A DNA stretch of 64,000 nt from Xanthomonas cassavae CFBP 4642 (GCF_000454545.1 NZ_CM002139.1:1085899-1149898); one strand, 5' to 3'. Shown: positions 27,092-36,462, counted from the first letter of the stretch. Numbers and translations are program-made. Notes: generated from the letters alone by a model not told the origin.

Positions 27092-29410
27092 TCAGAAGCT
27101 GAAGGTGGCGTTCAACACTGCCGAGCGGCCTTCGCCCGGCAGAGCCCAGCCGCTGCCGGCGGTGACCGTGCCGGCTGCATTGACGGTGAGGTTGTTGCGC
27201 ACGCTGGTGTAGTACTCCTCGTCGAACAGGTTGTTGACGTTCAACTGCAGGCTGAGCCAGTCGTTGACGCGCAGGCCGACCATGGCACGGTGTACCCAGT
27301 AATCATCGGTCTTGACGTAGGCGGCGGTCGAGGCATTGTTCGGATAGAACCCACCCTGGTAGGTGACGCCGTAGCCGAAGGTCCACTGATTGAGCGTGTA
27401 GGTGGTCCAGATGTTGCCGGCATTGCGCGGGGTCTGCACCAGCTCGCGTCCGGCGACCGGGTCGCCGGTGAGGCTTTCGGTGCGATTGGAGACGCTCTGC
27501 AGCACCTCGCTGTCCAGGAAGGTGTAGTTGGCGAAGATCGACCAGCGGTCGGTCAGGTAGCCGGCCGCGCCAAGTGCGATACCGTCCACGCGCGCCTTGC
27601 CGTCCAGGACCTGCTCGGGAATCAGCGGGTCGCCACTGTTGACCTTGTAGTTTTCGCGCTCGTTGCGGAACACCGCTGCGGTCAGCGCCAGGCGCTCATC
27701 CAGCACGTCCCACTTGCCGCCCAGCTCGATATTGACCGCCGTTTCCGGCGCGACATTGCAGTTGGCACCGGCGGTGGCAGTGGCGATCGGCGTGCACGAG
27801 CCGTTGACCGAGGCCTTGGAGGGCGTCTTGCTGTTGGCGTAGGACAGATACAGGCTGGCGGTGTCGACCGGCTTGAACACCAGGCCGGCGCGGTAGGAGA
27901 ACAGATCTTCCTTGCTGCCGGCCGGGAAGCCGGCGGCAACCCCGGTGACATTGCCCGCGGCATTGACGGTGTAGGTGGTGCTGTCGCCTTCATTGTGCTC
28001 GTAGCGGCCGCCGACATTGAGCATCCACTGCGCGTTGAACTGCAGGGTGTCGAACAGGTACACCGCCTGGTTGGTCAGGCTGCCCTTGCTGTGGCCGGTG
28101 CGCACATAGTTCTGCGGGCCGGCCCAGATGTTGTACGGATTGTCGAAGGACTGCAGCGGGTAGGTGATGCCGGTGGTGGACCCATCGGCATTACGGAACA
28201 GCGTGCCACTGTCCAGTTCGAAGTCTTCCTTGCTGAAGGCAACGCCGGCGACCACGCGGTGCTCGATGGCGCCGGTGTGCAGGGTCGCGGTCAGGTCGGT
28301 CTGGCTATGCGCGATGAAGTTCTCGGTGTCGCGCACCAACCCGCGCGGGCCGCTGTTCGGGTTCCAGGTGGCCGGCGGCTGGCCGACGCAGGCACGCCCG
28401 GTGTACGGGTCGGTGCCGTCGGGCAGGCACCAGGTGCCCTGCGGCGCGGTGGCATTGAGGAACTGATCCACCCGCTGCAGGCGCGCCAGGCTGCGCAGCT
28501 TGAAGGTGTCGCTGAAATCCATGTCCAGCACGCCGGTCAGCATGTCCACGTCGATCTCCTGACGCGAGGTATTGCGGTAACCGAAGAAGGTTTCCGGGTC
28601 CACGCCCGGCAGCGGGCCGTCGTTGAACGGACTGAGCGCGAACGGCACGCCGTACTGCGGCAGGTTGTTGTCGTGCTGGTGCAGGTAGCTCAGCGTGAAG
28701 CGCGTGTCCGAGCCCAGGCCGAACGTCACCGACGGCGCGAAGCCCCAGCGATGGCGGAATTCCTCATCGCGGCCCGGCACGTCCTGGGTGTGGCCCATCG
28801 CGTTCAGACGCACTGCGGTGCCATTGTCGAAGTCGTAATTGCTGTCGACGGTGAGGCGGCCATAACGGTCGCTGCCGCCGCCGATCAGCACGTTGGTGAA
28901 ATCGCCCTGGCCGGCGGTCTTGGTGACCAGATTGATGTTGCCGCCCACCGAACCGGCGCCGGACATGGCCGAGTTGGCGCCGTTGATCAGTTCCACCGAT
29001 TCCAGGTTGAAGGTGTCGCTGCGGCTGTATTGCGCGCTGTCGCGTACGCCGTCGGTGGTGATGTCGCTGCTGGCGGTGAAGCCGCGCAGGTTGATGCTGT
29101 CGCCATAACCGCCGCCGCCTTCGCCGGCACCGAAGGTGATGCCGGGCAGGGTGCTGAGCACGTCGCGCAGGGACAACAGGTTCTGCTGGTCCATGGTCTG
29201 CTTGGTGACAACCGTGATGGTCTGCGGAGTGTCGCGCAGCGCCTCGGTGTACTTGGGCGAGGACGGCTTCTGCGCGCGTTCCTGCTGCACCCGGATCGCA
29301 TCCAGATCCACCGCACCCGGAGGCGCGGGCGCCTCGCCGGGCTGGGCGATTGCAGGAGCGGACAGCGTCAACAGCACGGCCGACGCGAGCGGGGAAATCC
29401 TGGGAGTCAT
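27092..29410 (-). CDS. fiu: TonB-dependent catecholate siderophore receptor (Fiu/PiuA type)
   Basis: Outer-membrane receptor of 772 residues. Signal peptide about 1-22 (ending AIAQ), an N-terminal plug (DTPQTITVVTKQTMDQQNLLS, LPGITFGAGEGGGGYGDSI, INLRGFTASSDITTDGVRD) and a 22-strand barrel ending in the outer-membrane signature NATFSF. Closest by eye to the Fiu/PiuA/CirA-like receptors for monomeric catecholates, which also import siderophore-mimicking antibiotics. Followed by piuC as in E. coli fiu-ybiX and Pseudomonas piuA-piuC. The upstream 333 bp carry a Fur-type promoter. Confidence 0.94.
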   Translation of the reverse strand: MTPRISPLASAVLLTLSAPAIAQPGEAPAPPGAVDLDAIRVQQERAQKPSSPKYTEALRDTPQTITVVTKQTMDQQNLLSLRDVLSTLPGITFGAGEGGGGYGDSINLRGFTASSDITTDGVRDSAQYSRSDTFNLESVELINGANSAMSGAGSVGGNINLVTKTAGQGDFTNVLIGGGSDRYGRLTVDSNYDFDNGTAVRLNAMGHTQDVPGRDEEFRHRWGFAPSVTFGLGSDTRFTLSYLHQHDNNLPQYGVPFALSPFNDGPLPGVDPETFFGYRNTSRQEIDVDMLTGVLDMDFSDTFKLRSLARLQRVDQFLNATAPQGTWCLPDGTDPYTGRACVGQPPATWNPNSGPRGLVRDTENFIAHSQTDLTATLHTGAIEHRVVAGVAFSKEDFELDSGTLFRNADGSTTGITYPLQSFDNPYNIWAGPQNYVRTGHSKGSLTNQAVYLFDTLQFNAQWMLNVGGRYEHNEGDSTTYTVNAAGNVTGVAAGFPAGSKEDLFSYRAGLVFKPVDTASLYLSYANSKTPSKASVNGSCTPIATATAGANCNVAPETAVNIELGGKWDVLDERLALTAAVFRNERENYKVNSGDPLIPEQVLDGKARVDGIALGAAGYLTDRWSIFANYTFLDSEVLQSVSNRTESLTGDPVAGRELVQTPRNAGNIWTTYTLNQWTFGYGVTYQGGFYPNNASTAAYVKTDDYWVHRAMVGLRVNDWLSLQLNVNNLFDEEYYTSVRNNLTVNAAGTVTAGSGWALPGEGRSAVLNATFSF

Positions 29411-29646
29411 GGCAGGTCTCGAAGAAGGAAACGATGCTCCGGCCTGGCGGCGGCTCGGCGGATGCGGGATGGGAAAGGGATGACGCGCCGGCTAGCCCGA
29501 CGCAGTGCGCCGCAGCGATCTAGCAGGCACACCAGGGCGCGGCGCCATTGGGCGCAGGCAGGTTGAGGGGGCGGAGCAGAGGCTGGGCAGGGCTAGGCGC
29601 ATGGGATCGCAGAAGGCCAGTTGTTAAGAAGGCCTGAAGGGGTGCA

Positions 29647-29676
29647 ATCTTAAATGCAAATCATTCTTCTTTGCAA
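29647..29676 (-). promoter_or_regulatory. Promoter overlapping a Fur box
   Basis: On the minus strand TTGCAA (29671-29676), 18-base spacer, TAAGAT (29647-29652). The spacer, 29652-29668, reads on the plus strand AAATGCAAATCATTCTT, close to the Fur consensus core AATGATAATCATTATC. It sits about 235 bp upstream of the receptor start, leaving a long leader; the rest of 29411-29743 shows no gene. Confidence 0.6.
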
Positions 29677-29743
29677 TCCTGCTGACCGGCGGTAAGGAAG
29701 CCCTGGTCGGCCTGCTGCGCTGCGTGCCTATGCGACGTCGCGG

Positions 29744-30073
29744 TCAGCGATCGTCGCGGGTCCAGATGCCGTCGTGTTCGCGCTTGACCGGGAACCTGGG
29801 TACGGCGGTGTAGGCGGGTGCGCACAATGGACGCCCGTCGCGGATATCGAACCGGGCGCTATGCAGCTGGCATTCGATGGTGCCTGCCACCGGGTCGAAG
29901 CTGCCGGGCGACAGCTCGTAGTCTTCGTGGCTGCAGCGGTCTTCCAGCGCATACAGCGCGCCGTCGAGGTTGAACACCACGATCGGGGTGTCGGTCACTT
30001 CGTCCCAGACGGTCTGCACTTCGCCGGGCAGCAACGCCTCACTGGCGCAGACGAAGGTCCAGGTCTCGCTCAC
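29744..30073 (-). CDS. Rieske-type ferredoxin subunit
   Basis: A 109-residue Rieske [2Fe-2S] protein of the non-haem-iron oxygenase ferredoxin type. The cluster ligands are in CSHEDYELSPG and CQLHSARFD (Cys-x-His and Cys-x2-His). Start GTG 30073 overlaps the acetyltransferase stop by 4 bp (GTGA); the frame extends upstream but without family similarity. In Xanthomonadaceae this gene often directly precedes the suf cluster. No partner oxygenase is visible, so it may serve a general electron-transfer role. Confidence 0.9.
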   Translation of the reverse strand: MSETWTFVCASEALLPGEVQTVWDEVTDTPIVVFNLDGALYALEDRCSHEDYELSPGSFDPVAGTIECQLHSARFDIRDGRPLCAPAYTAVPRFPVKREHDGIWTRDDR

Positions 30074-30609
30074 GGCGTGGCGTGCTCGAAGTGCTTTTCC
30101 AGGACTTCGAAGCGCAGATCCTGGCGCAGGGGGACGCCGAAGCGTTCGTCGCCATACGGAAAGGGCTTGAAGGCACCGGTACGGTGGTAGCCGCGGCGTT
30201 CGTAGAAGGCGATCAGCTCGTGCCGGACGTCGATCACGGTCATACGGATCAACGGCAGTCTCCACTCGGTGGACACCATGCGCTCGCCTTCGGCCAGCAG
30301 GGTCTTGCCCAGCCCGCTGCCCTGCAGCGACGGATCGACCGCGAACATGCCGAAATACCCGGTGCCGTCGTCGTCGGCGATATGCGCGCAGGCCAGCAGG
30401 CGGCCATCCTGTTCGACCAGCAGTACCAGGCTGCGCTCGCGCAGGATGTCCTGACGCAGCACGGCCGGATCGATGCGGGCCCCATCGAGGATATCGGCCT
30501 CGGTGGTCCAGCCCGCACGGCTGCTGTCGCCGCGATAGGCGGAAGTCACCAACTGGACAAGGGCGTCGATGTCATCGACGGTGGCGGTGCGGAAGGTGGT
30601 GGTCTGCAT
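30070..30609 (-). CDS. GNAT family N-acetyltransferase
   Basis: A 179-residue GNAT acetyltransferase. The acetyl-CoA-binding motif A is GYFGMFAVDPSLQGSGLGKTLL (about 88-109; Q/R-x-x-G-x-G), followed by motif B near IRMTVIDVRHELIAFYERRGY. Substrate unknown; it could act on small amines or protein N-termini. It is co-transcribed with the Rieske gene and separated from sufS by a 423-bp non-coding region. Confidence 0.9.
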   Translation of the reverse strand: MQTTTFRTATVDDIDALVQLVTSAYRGDSSRAGWTTEADILDGARIDPAVLRQDILRERSLVLLVEQDGRLLACAHIADDDGTGYFGMFAVDPSLQGSGLGKTLLAEGERMVSTEWRLPLIRMTVIDVRHELIAFYERRGYHRTGAFKPFPYGDERFGVPLRQDLRFEVLEKHFEHATP

Positions 30610-31032
30610 GTAGCGCAGTTTAGCGAGAATCGGGGAATCGGGAATCGGGAATCGGGAGTCGCTGGTGCTTGGTCGGCTGCATCAGATATGCATGCCGGTT
30701 AGCTCGGTGTGCGCAGGATCCGCTGAGCAAGCCCCTCTCCCGTCGGGGCGAGAGGGCACGGCTTACGCGCCACTGGCGCGTGTGCCTTGGAGCGCCCGCG
30801 CCGCAAGCGCGGGCCGGGGCGCGGAGCGGGGATTGGGGTGGGGTACGCGGCAAAACAGTCCTAGCGTCACTTCTGGAGGCGCGTGGCGACGCGTTTATCA
30901 TTGCTTGCACTGACAGACGCTTGAGGCGCACCCTCATCCGCCCCTGCGGGGCGCCTTCTCCCCCATGAAGGAGGACAATGTCCCGGCGGGAGAAGGAACT
31001 GCAGCGGCGCAGCGAACTGAAGGGTCTGCTAC
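30610..31032. other. Non-coding region with repeats and hairpins
   Basis: A 7-bp GGGAATC array (30626-30660) starts it. Hairpins follow: CCCTCTC/GAGAGGG (30733-30756), CGCCCC/GGGGCG (30939-30953) and CCTTCTCCC/GGGAGAAGG (30954-30996). The last two lie about 40-90 bp beyond the sufS stop and may terminate suf transcription. No gene supported. Confidence 0.7.
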
Positions 31033-32277
31033 TTACCCCAGCAGCGTCCGCACCTTCTTCAGCGCAGCAACAAATCGCTCGATCTCGTCGTGGGTGTTGT
31101 AGAACGCCAGCGACGCGCGGCAGGTGGCGGCCACGTTGTAGTACTGCAGCAGCGGGTGCGCACAATGCTGGCCGGAGCGGATGGCCACGCCTTCCAGGTC
31201 GAGCAGGGTGGCCAGGTCGTGCGCATGGGCGCCTTTGACCAGGAACGACACCACCGCTGCCTTGTCGGGCGTGGTGCCGAAGATGCGCAGGCCGTCGATG
31301 CGCTGCAGCTCTTCGGTGAAGTGCGCCAGCAGTTCCGCCTCGCGCGCTTCCACATGCGCAAGACCGAGGGTATCCAGATAGTCCACAGCCGCACCCAGGC
31401 CGACGAAGCCGGCGATATTGGGCGTGCCGGCTTCGAACTTGTGCGGGGCATCGTTGAACACGGTGCCCTCGAAGCTGACTTCCTTGATCATCTCGCCGCC
31501 GCCCAGAAACGGCGGCATCGCCTGCAGGTGCTCGCGGCGCGCCCATAGCGCACCGGTACCGGTGGGGCCGCACATCTTGTGGCCGGTGATGGCGTAGAAA
31601 TCGCAGCCGATCGCGGCCACGTCGATACGCCGGTGCGGCGCCGCCTGCGAGCCGTCCACCACGGTGACGATGCCGCGCTTGCGCGCGTCGCGGCAGATCT
31701 CGCGCACCGGGTTCACCGTGCCCAATACATTGGACACATGCGTGACCGCGAGCAGCTTGACCTCGGGCGTCATCGCCTTGCGCAGTGCGTCCAGATCCAG
31801 CGCGCCGTCGGGCGTGATCTCGGCCACGCGGATGCTGGCACCGGTGCGCTGGGCCATCAGCTGCCACGGCACGATGTTGGCGTGGTGCTCCATGCGCGAG
31901 ATCAGGATCACATCACCCGGAGCCAGCCGCGGCAGCGCCCACGAGTAAGCCACCAGGTTGATCGCGAACGTGGTGCCGCTGCACAGCACCAGCTCGTCGG
32001 CGCGCACGTTGAGAAAGCGCGCCAGCTTGCCGCGCGCGCCTTCGAACGCATCGGTTGCCTCGGTTCCCAGCGCATGCACTGCGCGGCTGACATTGGCGTT
32101 CTGCCGGCGATAGAACTCGTCGGTGGCCGCAATCACCTGGAGCGGCTTTTGCCCGGTGTTGGCATTGTCGAAATAGATCAGCGGCTTGCCGTGCACCTGC
32201 CGCATCAGCAGCGGGAAATCGGAACGCACGCGATCCCAATCGGGCGCCGCGTGCTGCGGAACGGCCGGCACGTTCAT
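31033..32277 (-). CDS. sufS: Cysteine desulfurase SufS
   Basis: PLP-dependent class V aminotransferase-fold enzyme that removes sulfur from cysteine for Fe-S assembly. The 414-residue product has the PLP-lysine motif TGHKMCGPTGTG, RMEHHANIVPWQ, and the catalytic loop RSGQHCAHP with Cys372 (class II desulfurase). ATG 32277 overlaps the sufD stop by 4 bp. No sufE gene is present in the window, so the acceptor protein is elsewhere. Last gene of the sufBCDS transcript. Confidence 0.96.
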   Translation of the reverse strand: MNVPAVPQHAAPDWDRVRSDFPLLMRQVHGKPLIYFDNANTGQKPLQVIAATDEFYRRQNANVSRAVHALGTEATDAFEGARGKLARFLNVRADELVLCSGTTFAINLVAYSWALPRLAPGDVILISRMEHHANIVPWQLMAQRTGASIRVAEITPDGALDLDALRKAMTPEVKLLAVTHVSNVLGTVNPVREICRDARKRGIVTVVDGSQAAPHRRIDVAAIGCDFYAITGHKMCGPTGTGALWARREHLQAMPPFLGGGEMIKEVSFEGTVFNDAPHKFEAGTPNIAGFVGLGAAVDYLDTLGLAHVEAREAELLAHFTEELQRIDGLRIFGTTPDKAAVVSFLVKGAHAHDLATLLDLEGVAIRSGQHCAHPLLQYYNVAATCRASLAFYNTHDEIERFVAALKKVRTLLG

Positions 32278-33536
32278 GCCACGCCCGCCGAATTCAGGGC
32301 GCGGTCCAGCTGCAGCGCCAGCACCGCGGTCAGCGCGTCCGGCAGTAGCCGTAACGGCTCGTGGCAGAACGCCGCGCTCAGCAACCGCTGCGCCTGCGCC
32401 TGCGGCAGGCCGCGCGAACGCAGATAGAACAAGGCGTTGTCGTCGAGCTGGCCGACGGTGGCGCCATGTGCGGCCTGGACTTCTTCGGCGTCGATCACCA
32501 GCACCGGCTGGGTGTCGATTTCGGCGTTGGACGAGAGCAGCAGGTTCTTGTTGGACAGCCGCGCATCGGTACCGTCGGCCCCGGGGCGGATGCGGATGCC
32601 GCCATGGAAGACCACGCGGCTGCGATCGGCACCCACGCCGCGCCATACCAGCTCACAGGCGGTATCGCGGGCGATGTGTTCGATGCCCAGGCGCGTGTCG
32701 ACATGGCGGCGGCCATTGCCCAGCAGCACGCCATTGGCGGTGAGCCGGGCGTTGCTGCCTTCCAGGCGCACGTTGAGTTCGTGCCGCGACAGGCCGGCGC
32801 CCAGTTCCAGATCCACGCGGTGGTAGCGTGCATCGCGCGCGAGCACGGCATCGGTGCGCAGCAATGAGGTCGCCTGCGCGCTGTCGGCCTGCACGCGTGC
32901 ATGCGACAACACCGCATTTTGCGCCAGGTGCACGTGCATCAAGCTGTTGGCCAGGTGCGCCGCATCACCAACATGCAGGTGATGTTCGACCACGTTCAAC
33001 GACGCGCCGGCACGCAATTCGATCAGATGCCGGTGATGCCAGGCCAGGTCGTGTTCGCCGGCCACGCTGACGAACACCAGCTGCAACGGCAGCGCGACCT
33101 GCGCAGCGTCCTGCACCTGTACCAGCACGCCTTCGTCGGCCAGTGCGGCATTGAGGCGGGCAAAGATCTCGTCGCTGCCGTCGAAGCGCCGGCCGAGCAG
33201 TTGTTGCGCCTGGCCGCTTTCGGCCAGGGACGCGGACAAGGTGCCCAGCTGCACGCCATCGGGCAAGGTCGACAGATCGCTCAGTGCCTGCGACGGCCGC
33301 CCGTTGACGAATACCAGGCGCGGCGACGGAATCTCGTCCAGCGCGGCGGCATCGATCAGCGTCGGCACCAGCGGCGCAGGCTGGAAGCTGCGCCGTTCCA
33401 GCTGTCGCAGCGAGGTGTACTTCCATGCTTCGGTACGCGGGCCGGGCAGGCCGCTGTGCAGGGCGGCATCGAGTTCGGCGCGGCGGCTGTCATCGCCGCA
33501 GAAACTGCGCGCCAGGGAATCAAGCAGCGCGCTCAT
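32274..33536 (-). CDS. sufD: Fe-S cluster scaffold SufD
   Basis: Partner of SufB in the SufBC2D scaffold, 420 residues with an N-terminal helical part and the beta-helix core. Conserved segments are LVFVNGRPSQALSDLS, HRHLIELRAGASLNVVEHH, and the C-terminal LDDNALFYLRSRGLPQAQAQRLLSAAF, which contains the SufB/SufD signature. The His in AHGATVGQLDDNALFYL is the position important for iron acquisition. Its start overlaps the sufC stop by 1 bp and its stop overlaps sufS by 4. Confidence 0.94.
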   Translation of the reverse strand: MSALLDSLARSFCGDDSRRAELDAALHSGLPGPRTEAWKYTSLRQLERRSFQPAPLVPTLIDAAALDEIPSPRLVFVNGRPSQALSDLSTLPDGVQLGTLSASLAESGQAQQLLGRRFDGSDEIFARLNAALADEGVLVQVQDAAQVALPLQLVFVSVAGEHDLAWHHRHLIELRAGASLNVVEHHLHVGDAAHLANSLMHVHLAQNAVLSHARVQADSAQATSLLRTDAVLARDARYHRVDLELGAGLSRHELNVRLEGSNARLTANGVLLGNGRRHVDTRLGIEHIARDTACELVWRGVGADRSRVVFHGGIRIRPGADGTDARLSNKNLLLSSNAEIDTQPVLVIDAEEVQAAHGATVGQLDDNALFYLRSRGLPQAQAQRLLSAAFCHEPLRLLPDALTAVLALQLDRALNSAGVA

Positions 33537-34300
33537 CAGGCGGCAACCCCGGGCACCACGCGGTCCTTCAGGAAGTGGTAACCGTGCTTTTCCAGCTCCA
33601 GCGCCAGCTCCGGGCCGCCGCTCTGCACGATGCGGCCTTCGGCCAGCACATGCACCACGTCCGGCTTGATGTAATCGAGCAGGCGCTGGTAGTGGGTGAT
33701 GACCAGGAACGAGCGCTCCGGCGAACGCAAGGCATTGACGCCGTCGGCCACGCTCTTGAGCGCATCGATGTCCAGGCCGGAATCGGTCTCGTCCAGGATG
33801 GCGAGCTTGGGCTCGAGCACCGCCAGCTGGAAGATCTCGTTGCGCTTCTTCTCGCCACCCGAGAAGCCTTCGTTGACGCCGCGGTGCAACAGCTCGTCCT
33901 TCAGATGCAGCACGGCCAGCTTTTGCCGCACCAGCTTGAGGAACTGCATCGAATCCAGCTCGCCTTCGCCGCGTGCCTTGCGCTGCGCATTGAGCGCGGC
34001 GCGCAGGAAATAGGTGTTGTTGACGCCGGGGATTTCCACCGGGTACTGGAAGGCCAGGAACAAACCGGCGGCGGCGCGTTCTTCCGGTGGCAGGTCGAGC
34101 AGATCCTTGCCGTCGAACCGCACGCTGCCTTCGCCGACCTCATAGCCATCGCGCCCGGCCAGCACATTGCCCAGCGTGGACTTGCCGGCGCCGTTGGGCC
34201 CCATGATGGCGTGCACCTGGCCGGGCTGGATATCCAGCGACAGGCCCTTGAGGATGTCTTTGCCGGCGATGCCGGCGTGGAGGTTGTTGATCGTAAGCAT
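33536..34300 (-). CDS. sufC: Fe-S assembly ATPase SufC
   Basis: ABC-type ATPase of the SufBC2D complex, 254 residues. Walker A GPNGAGKSTLG (35-45), signature FSGGEKKRNEI, Walker B LAILDETDSGLD, with the SufC-specific Asp/Thr pattern DETDSGLDID. ATG 34300 gives MLTINNLHAGIAGKDILKG. The gap to sufB upstream is 112 bp and is filled by a palindromic repeat, unlike the other tightly coupled suf junctions. Confidence 0.96.
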   Translation of the reverse strand: MLTINNLHAGIAGKDILKGLSLDIQPGQVHAIMGPNGAGKSTLGNVLAGRDGYEVGEGSVRFDGKDLLDLPPEERAAAGLFLAFQYPVEIPGVNNTYFLRAALNAQRKARGEGELDSMQFLKLVRQKLAVLHLKDELLHRGVNEGFSGGEKKRNEIFQLAVLEPKLAILDETDSGLDIDALKSVADGVNALRSPERSFLVITHYQRLLDYIKPDVVHVLAEGRIVQSGGPELALELEKHGYHFLKDRVVPGVAA

Positions 34301-34412
34301 GGGAATAGGGAATCGAGAATAGGGAATGGGTAATGCGAGACGTTGGCGCGGCAAGGAGCAGGAAAGAGAACCGATACCGATTCTCCATTCCCCACTCCCG
34401 ATTCCGTTGGCG
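34301..34412. repeat. Palindromic element with 7-bp repeat arms (sufB-sufC gap)
   Basis: Left arm 34302-34338: GGGAATA, GGGAATC, GAGAATA, GGGAATG and variants. Right arm about 34368-34406: CGATTCTCCATTCCCCACTC followed by CCGATTCCG, the inverse. It folds into a long imperfect hairpin in the suf mRNA, and spans the whole gap between sufB and sufC. Similar elements occur at 44244-44341 and 60564-60750. Confidence 0.75.
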
Positions 34413-35870
34413 TCAGCCGACGCTGCCTTCCAGCGAGACTTCCAGCAGCTTCTTGGCTTCCACGGCGAACTCCATCGGCAGTTCGCGGAAGACCTGCTTG
34501 CAGAAGCCGTCGACGATCAGCGACACCGCATCTTCCTGGCTGATGCCACGCGTGCGGCAGTAGAACAGCTGGTCGTCGCTGATCTTGGAGGTGGTGGCTT
34601 CGTGCTCGACGGTGGCGCCCGGGTTCTTCACCTCGATATAGGGAAAGGTATGCGCACCGCACTGCTTGCCGATCAACAGCGAATCGCACTGAGTGTAATT
34701 GCGCGCGCCGTCCGCACTGCGATCTACATTGACCAGGCCGCGATAGGTGTTCTGGCCACGCCCGGCACTGATGCCCTTGCTGACGATCTTGCTCTTGGTG
34801 CGCTTGCCGATATGGATCATCTTGGTGCCGGTATCGGCCTGCTGACGATGATGGGTCAGTGCCACCGAATGGAATTCGCCCACCGAATCGTCGCCGATCA
34901 GCACGCACGACGGGTACTTCCAGGTGATCGCCGAGCCGGTTTCGACCTGGGTCCAGGTCACCTTGCTGCGCGCGCCACGGCATTCGGCACGCTTGGTGAC
35001 GAAGTTGTAGATGCCGCCGCGGCCTTCTTCGTCGCCGGGGTACCAGTTCTGCACGGTCGAATACTTGATTTCGGCATCTTCCAGCGTCACCAGCTCCACC
35101 ACCGCGGCATGCAGCTGGTTCTCATCGCGCATCGGTGCGGTGCAGCCTTCCAGATACGAGACGTACGCCTTGTCCTCGCACACGATCAAGGTGCGCTCGA
35201 ACTGGCCGGTATGGCCGGCATTGATGCGGAAATAGGTGCTCAATTCCATCGGGCAACGCACGCCCTTGGGAATGAACACAAAACTGCCGTCGGAGAACAC
35301 CGCCGAGTTGAGCGCGGCGAAGTAGTTGTCGCCGACCGGCACCACGCTGCCCAGGTACTGCCTGACGATCTCCGGGTGCTCCTTGATGGCCTCGGACATC
35401 GAGCAGAAGATCACGCCCTTTTCGGCCAGTTCCTTGCGGAACGTGGTGCCGACCGACACCGAATCGAACACCGCATCCACCGCCACGCCGGCCAGCTTGG
35501 CACGCTCGTGCAGGGGCACCCCGAGCTTGTCGTAGGTGTCGAGCAGTTCCTTGGGCACTTCGTCCAGCGAGGCGTACTTCGGACCCTTGGGCGCGGAGTA
35601 ATAGCTCAGCGCCTGGAAATCGATCGGCGCGATCTGCAGTTTCGCCCACTCCGGCATCGGCATTTTCAGCCAATGGCGGTAGGCCTCCAGACGCCAGTCG
35701 GTCATCCACTGCGGCTCGTCTTTCTTGGCCGACAGCGCACGGATGACGTCTTCGTCCAGGCCGGGCGGGAGCGAATCGGATTCGATCTCGGTGACGAAGC
35801 CGGCGTCGTAACGCCGGCCCAATCGTTCGATAATTTCGGCGTTCTGCGGAGGAGCAAGTTCGGTGGCCAT
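34413..35870 (-). CDS. sufB: Fe-S cluster scaffold SufB
   Basis: Main scaffold of the SUF pathway, 485 residues. Conserved parts: [74 protein letters not shown] with the conserved Cys that carries sulfur, and the C-terminal EGSVG-type end. Length and content match proteobacterial SufB. First gene of sufBCDS and 15 bp after the regulator stop, so probably one transcript. Confidence 0.97.
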   Translation of the reverse strand: MATELAPPQNAEIIERLGRRYDAGFVTEIESDSLPPGLDEDVIRALSAKKDEPQWMTDWRLEAYRHWLKMPMPEWAKLQIAPIDFQALSYYSAPKGPKYASLDEVPKELLDTYDKLGVPLHERAKLAGVAVDAVFDSVSVGTTFRKELAEKGVIFCSMSEAIKEHPEIVRQYLGSVVPVGDNYFAALNSAVFSDGSFVFIPKGVRCPMELSTYFRINAGHTGQFERTLIVCEDKAYVSYLEGCTAPMRDENQLHAAVVELVTLEDAEIKYSTVQNWYPGDEEGRGGIYNFVTKRAECRGARSKVTWTQVETGSAITWKYPSCVLIGDDSVGEFHSVALTHHRQQADTGTKMIHIGKRTKSKIVSKGISAGRGQNTYRGLVNVDRSADGARNYTQCDSLLIGKQCGAHTFPYIEVKNPGATVEHEATTSKISDDQLFYCRTRGISQEDAVSLIVDGFCKQVFRELPMEFAVEAKKLLEVSLEGSVG

Positions 35871-35885
35871 CGGGCTGCCTACAGG

Positions 35886-36344
35886 TCAGGTGGTCGCGAC
35901 GCGCGCGGCGATGGAACGCCGGCGGCTGTCGCCAGGGAGGGAGAGGGGCTGCAGCATCTGCGCCAGCGTCACGCGGCGCAGGGCATCGCCCACCACGTCG
36001 TTGATCAGGCGCCAGTTGGAACGCACCCCGCAGGTCTGCGCGATGCCGCACTGGCTGTGGTCCTGGCTGCATTCGGTGATCGCCAGCGGGCCTTCCATTG
36101 CCTCGACGATTTCCACCAGGGTGATCTCGCTGGCCGCGCGCGCGAGCCGGTAGCCGCCATGCACGCCACGCAGGCCTTCGACCAGGCCGGCCTGCGACAG
36201 CGGTTTGAGGATCTTGCTCACGGTCGGCGCTTCCAAGCCGGCTTGCTCGGCCAGCTCGCTGGCACTGAGCACCTGCTCGCTGCGCGCAGCCAGCACGGTC
36301 AGCACGACAGTGGCGTAATCGGTGAGTTTGGTGACGCGCAACAT
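35886..36344 (-). CDS. SUF system Fe-S assembly regulator (Rrf2 family)
   Basis: Rrf2/IscR-type transcription factor, 152 residues. A winged helix occupies about 1-65 (VTKLTDYATVVLTVLA, LSASELAEQAGLEAPTVSKIL, GVHGGYRLAR) and three cysteines at 92, 99 and 105 (ECSQDHSQC, GIAQTC) are positioned to hold an Fe-S cluster. This is the family that leads the suf operon in Xanthomonas, and it probably represses or activates suf according to cluster status. ATG 36344 was chosen; the longer frame upstream is not conserved-looking. Confidence 0.93.
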   Translation of the reverse strand: MLRVTKLTDYATVVLTVLAARSEQVLSASELAEQAGLEAPTVSKILKPLSQAGLVEGLRGVHGGYRLARAASEITLVEIVEAMEGPLAITECSQDHSQCGIAQTCGVRSNWRLINDVVGDALRRVTLAQMLQPLSLPGDSRRRSIAARVATT

Positions 36345-36376
36345 GAGCGGGCGGGGAAATCCGAAAGCGGACCGAA

Positions 36377-36406
36377 ATTGTACGCTTTTGGGCGCGGCAG
36401 GGCCAA
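36377..36406 (-). promoter_or_regulatory. Promoter of the suf regulator operon
   Basis: Minus strand TTGGCC (36401-36406), 18-base spacer, TACAAT (36377-36382), about 27 bases upstream of an expected transcript start near 36370 and the regulator ATG at 36344. A good sigma-70 match that would drive regulator-sufBCDS. Confidence 0.6.
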
Positions 36407-36462
36407 TCGCCCGGTTCAGCCGCCGGCAAGCGCATCCATTGCCGGCGTTGGCGCGCTTGTGC

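Noticed and set aside
25946..29566. Very long plus-strand open frame (about 1200 codons) opposite the receptor and piuC genes
   Set aside because: High-GC antisense shadow: low complexity His/Gln/Arg/Ala-rich translation, no domain, and fully covers well-supported genes on the other strand.
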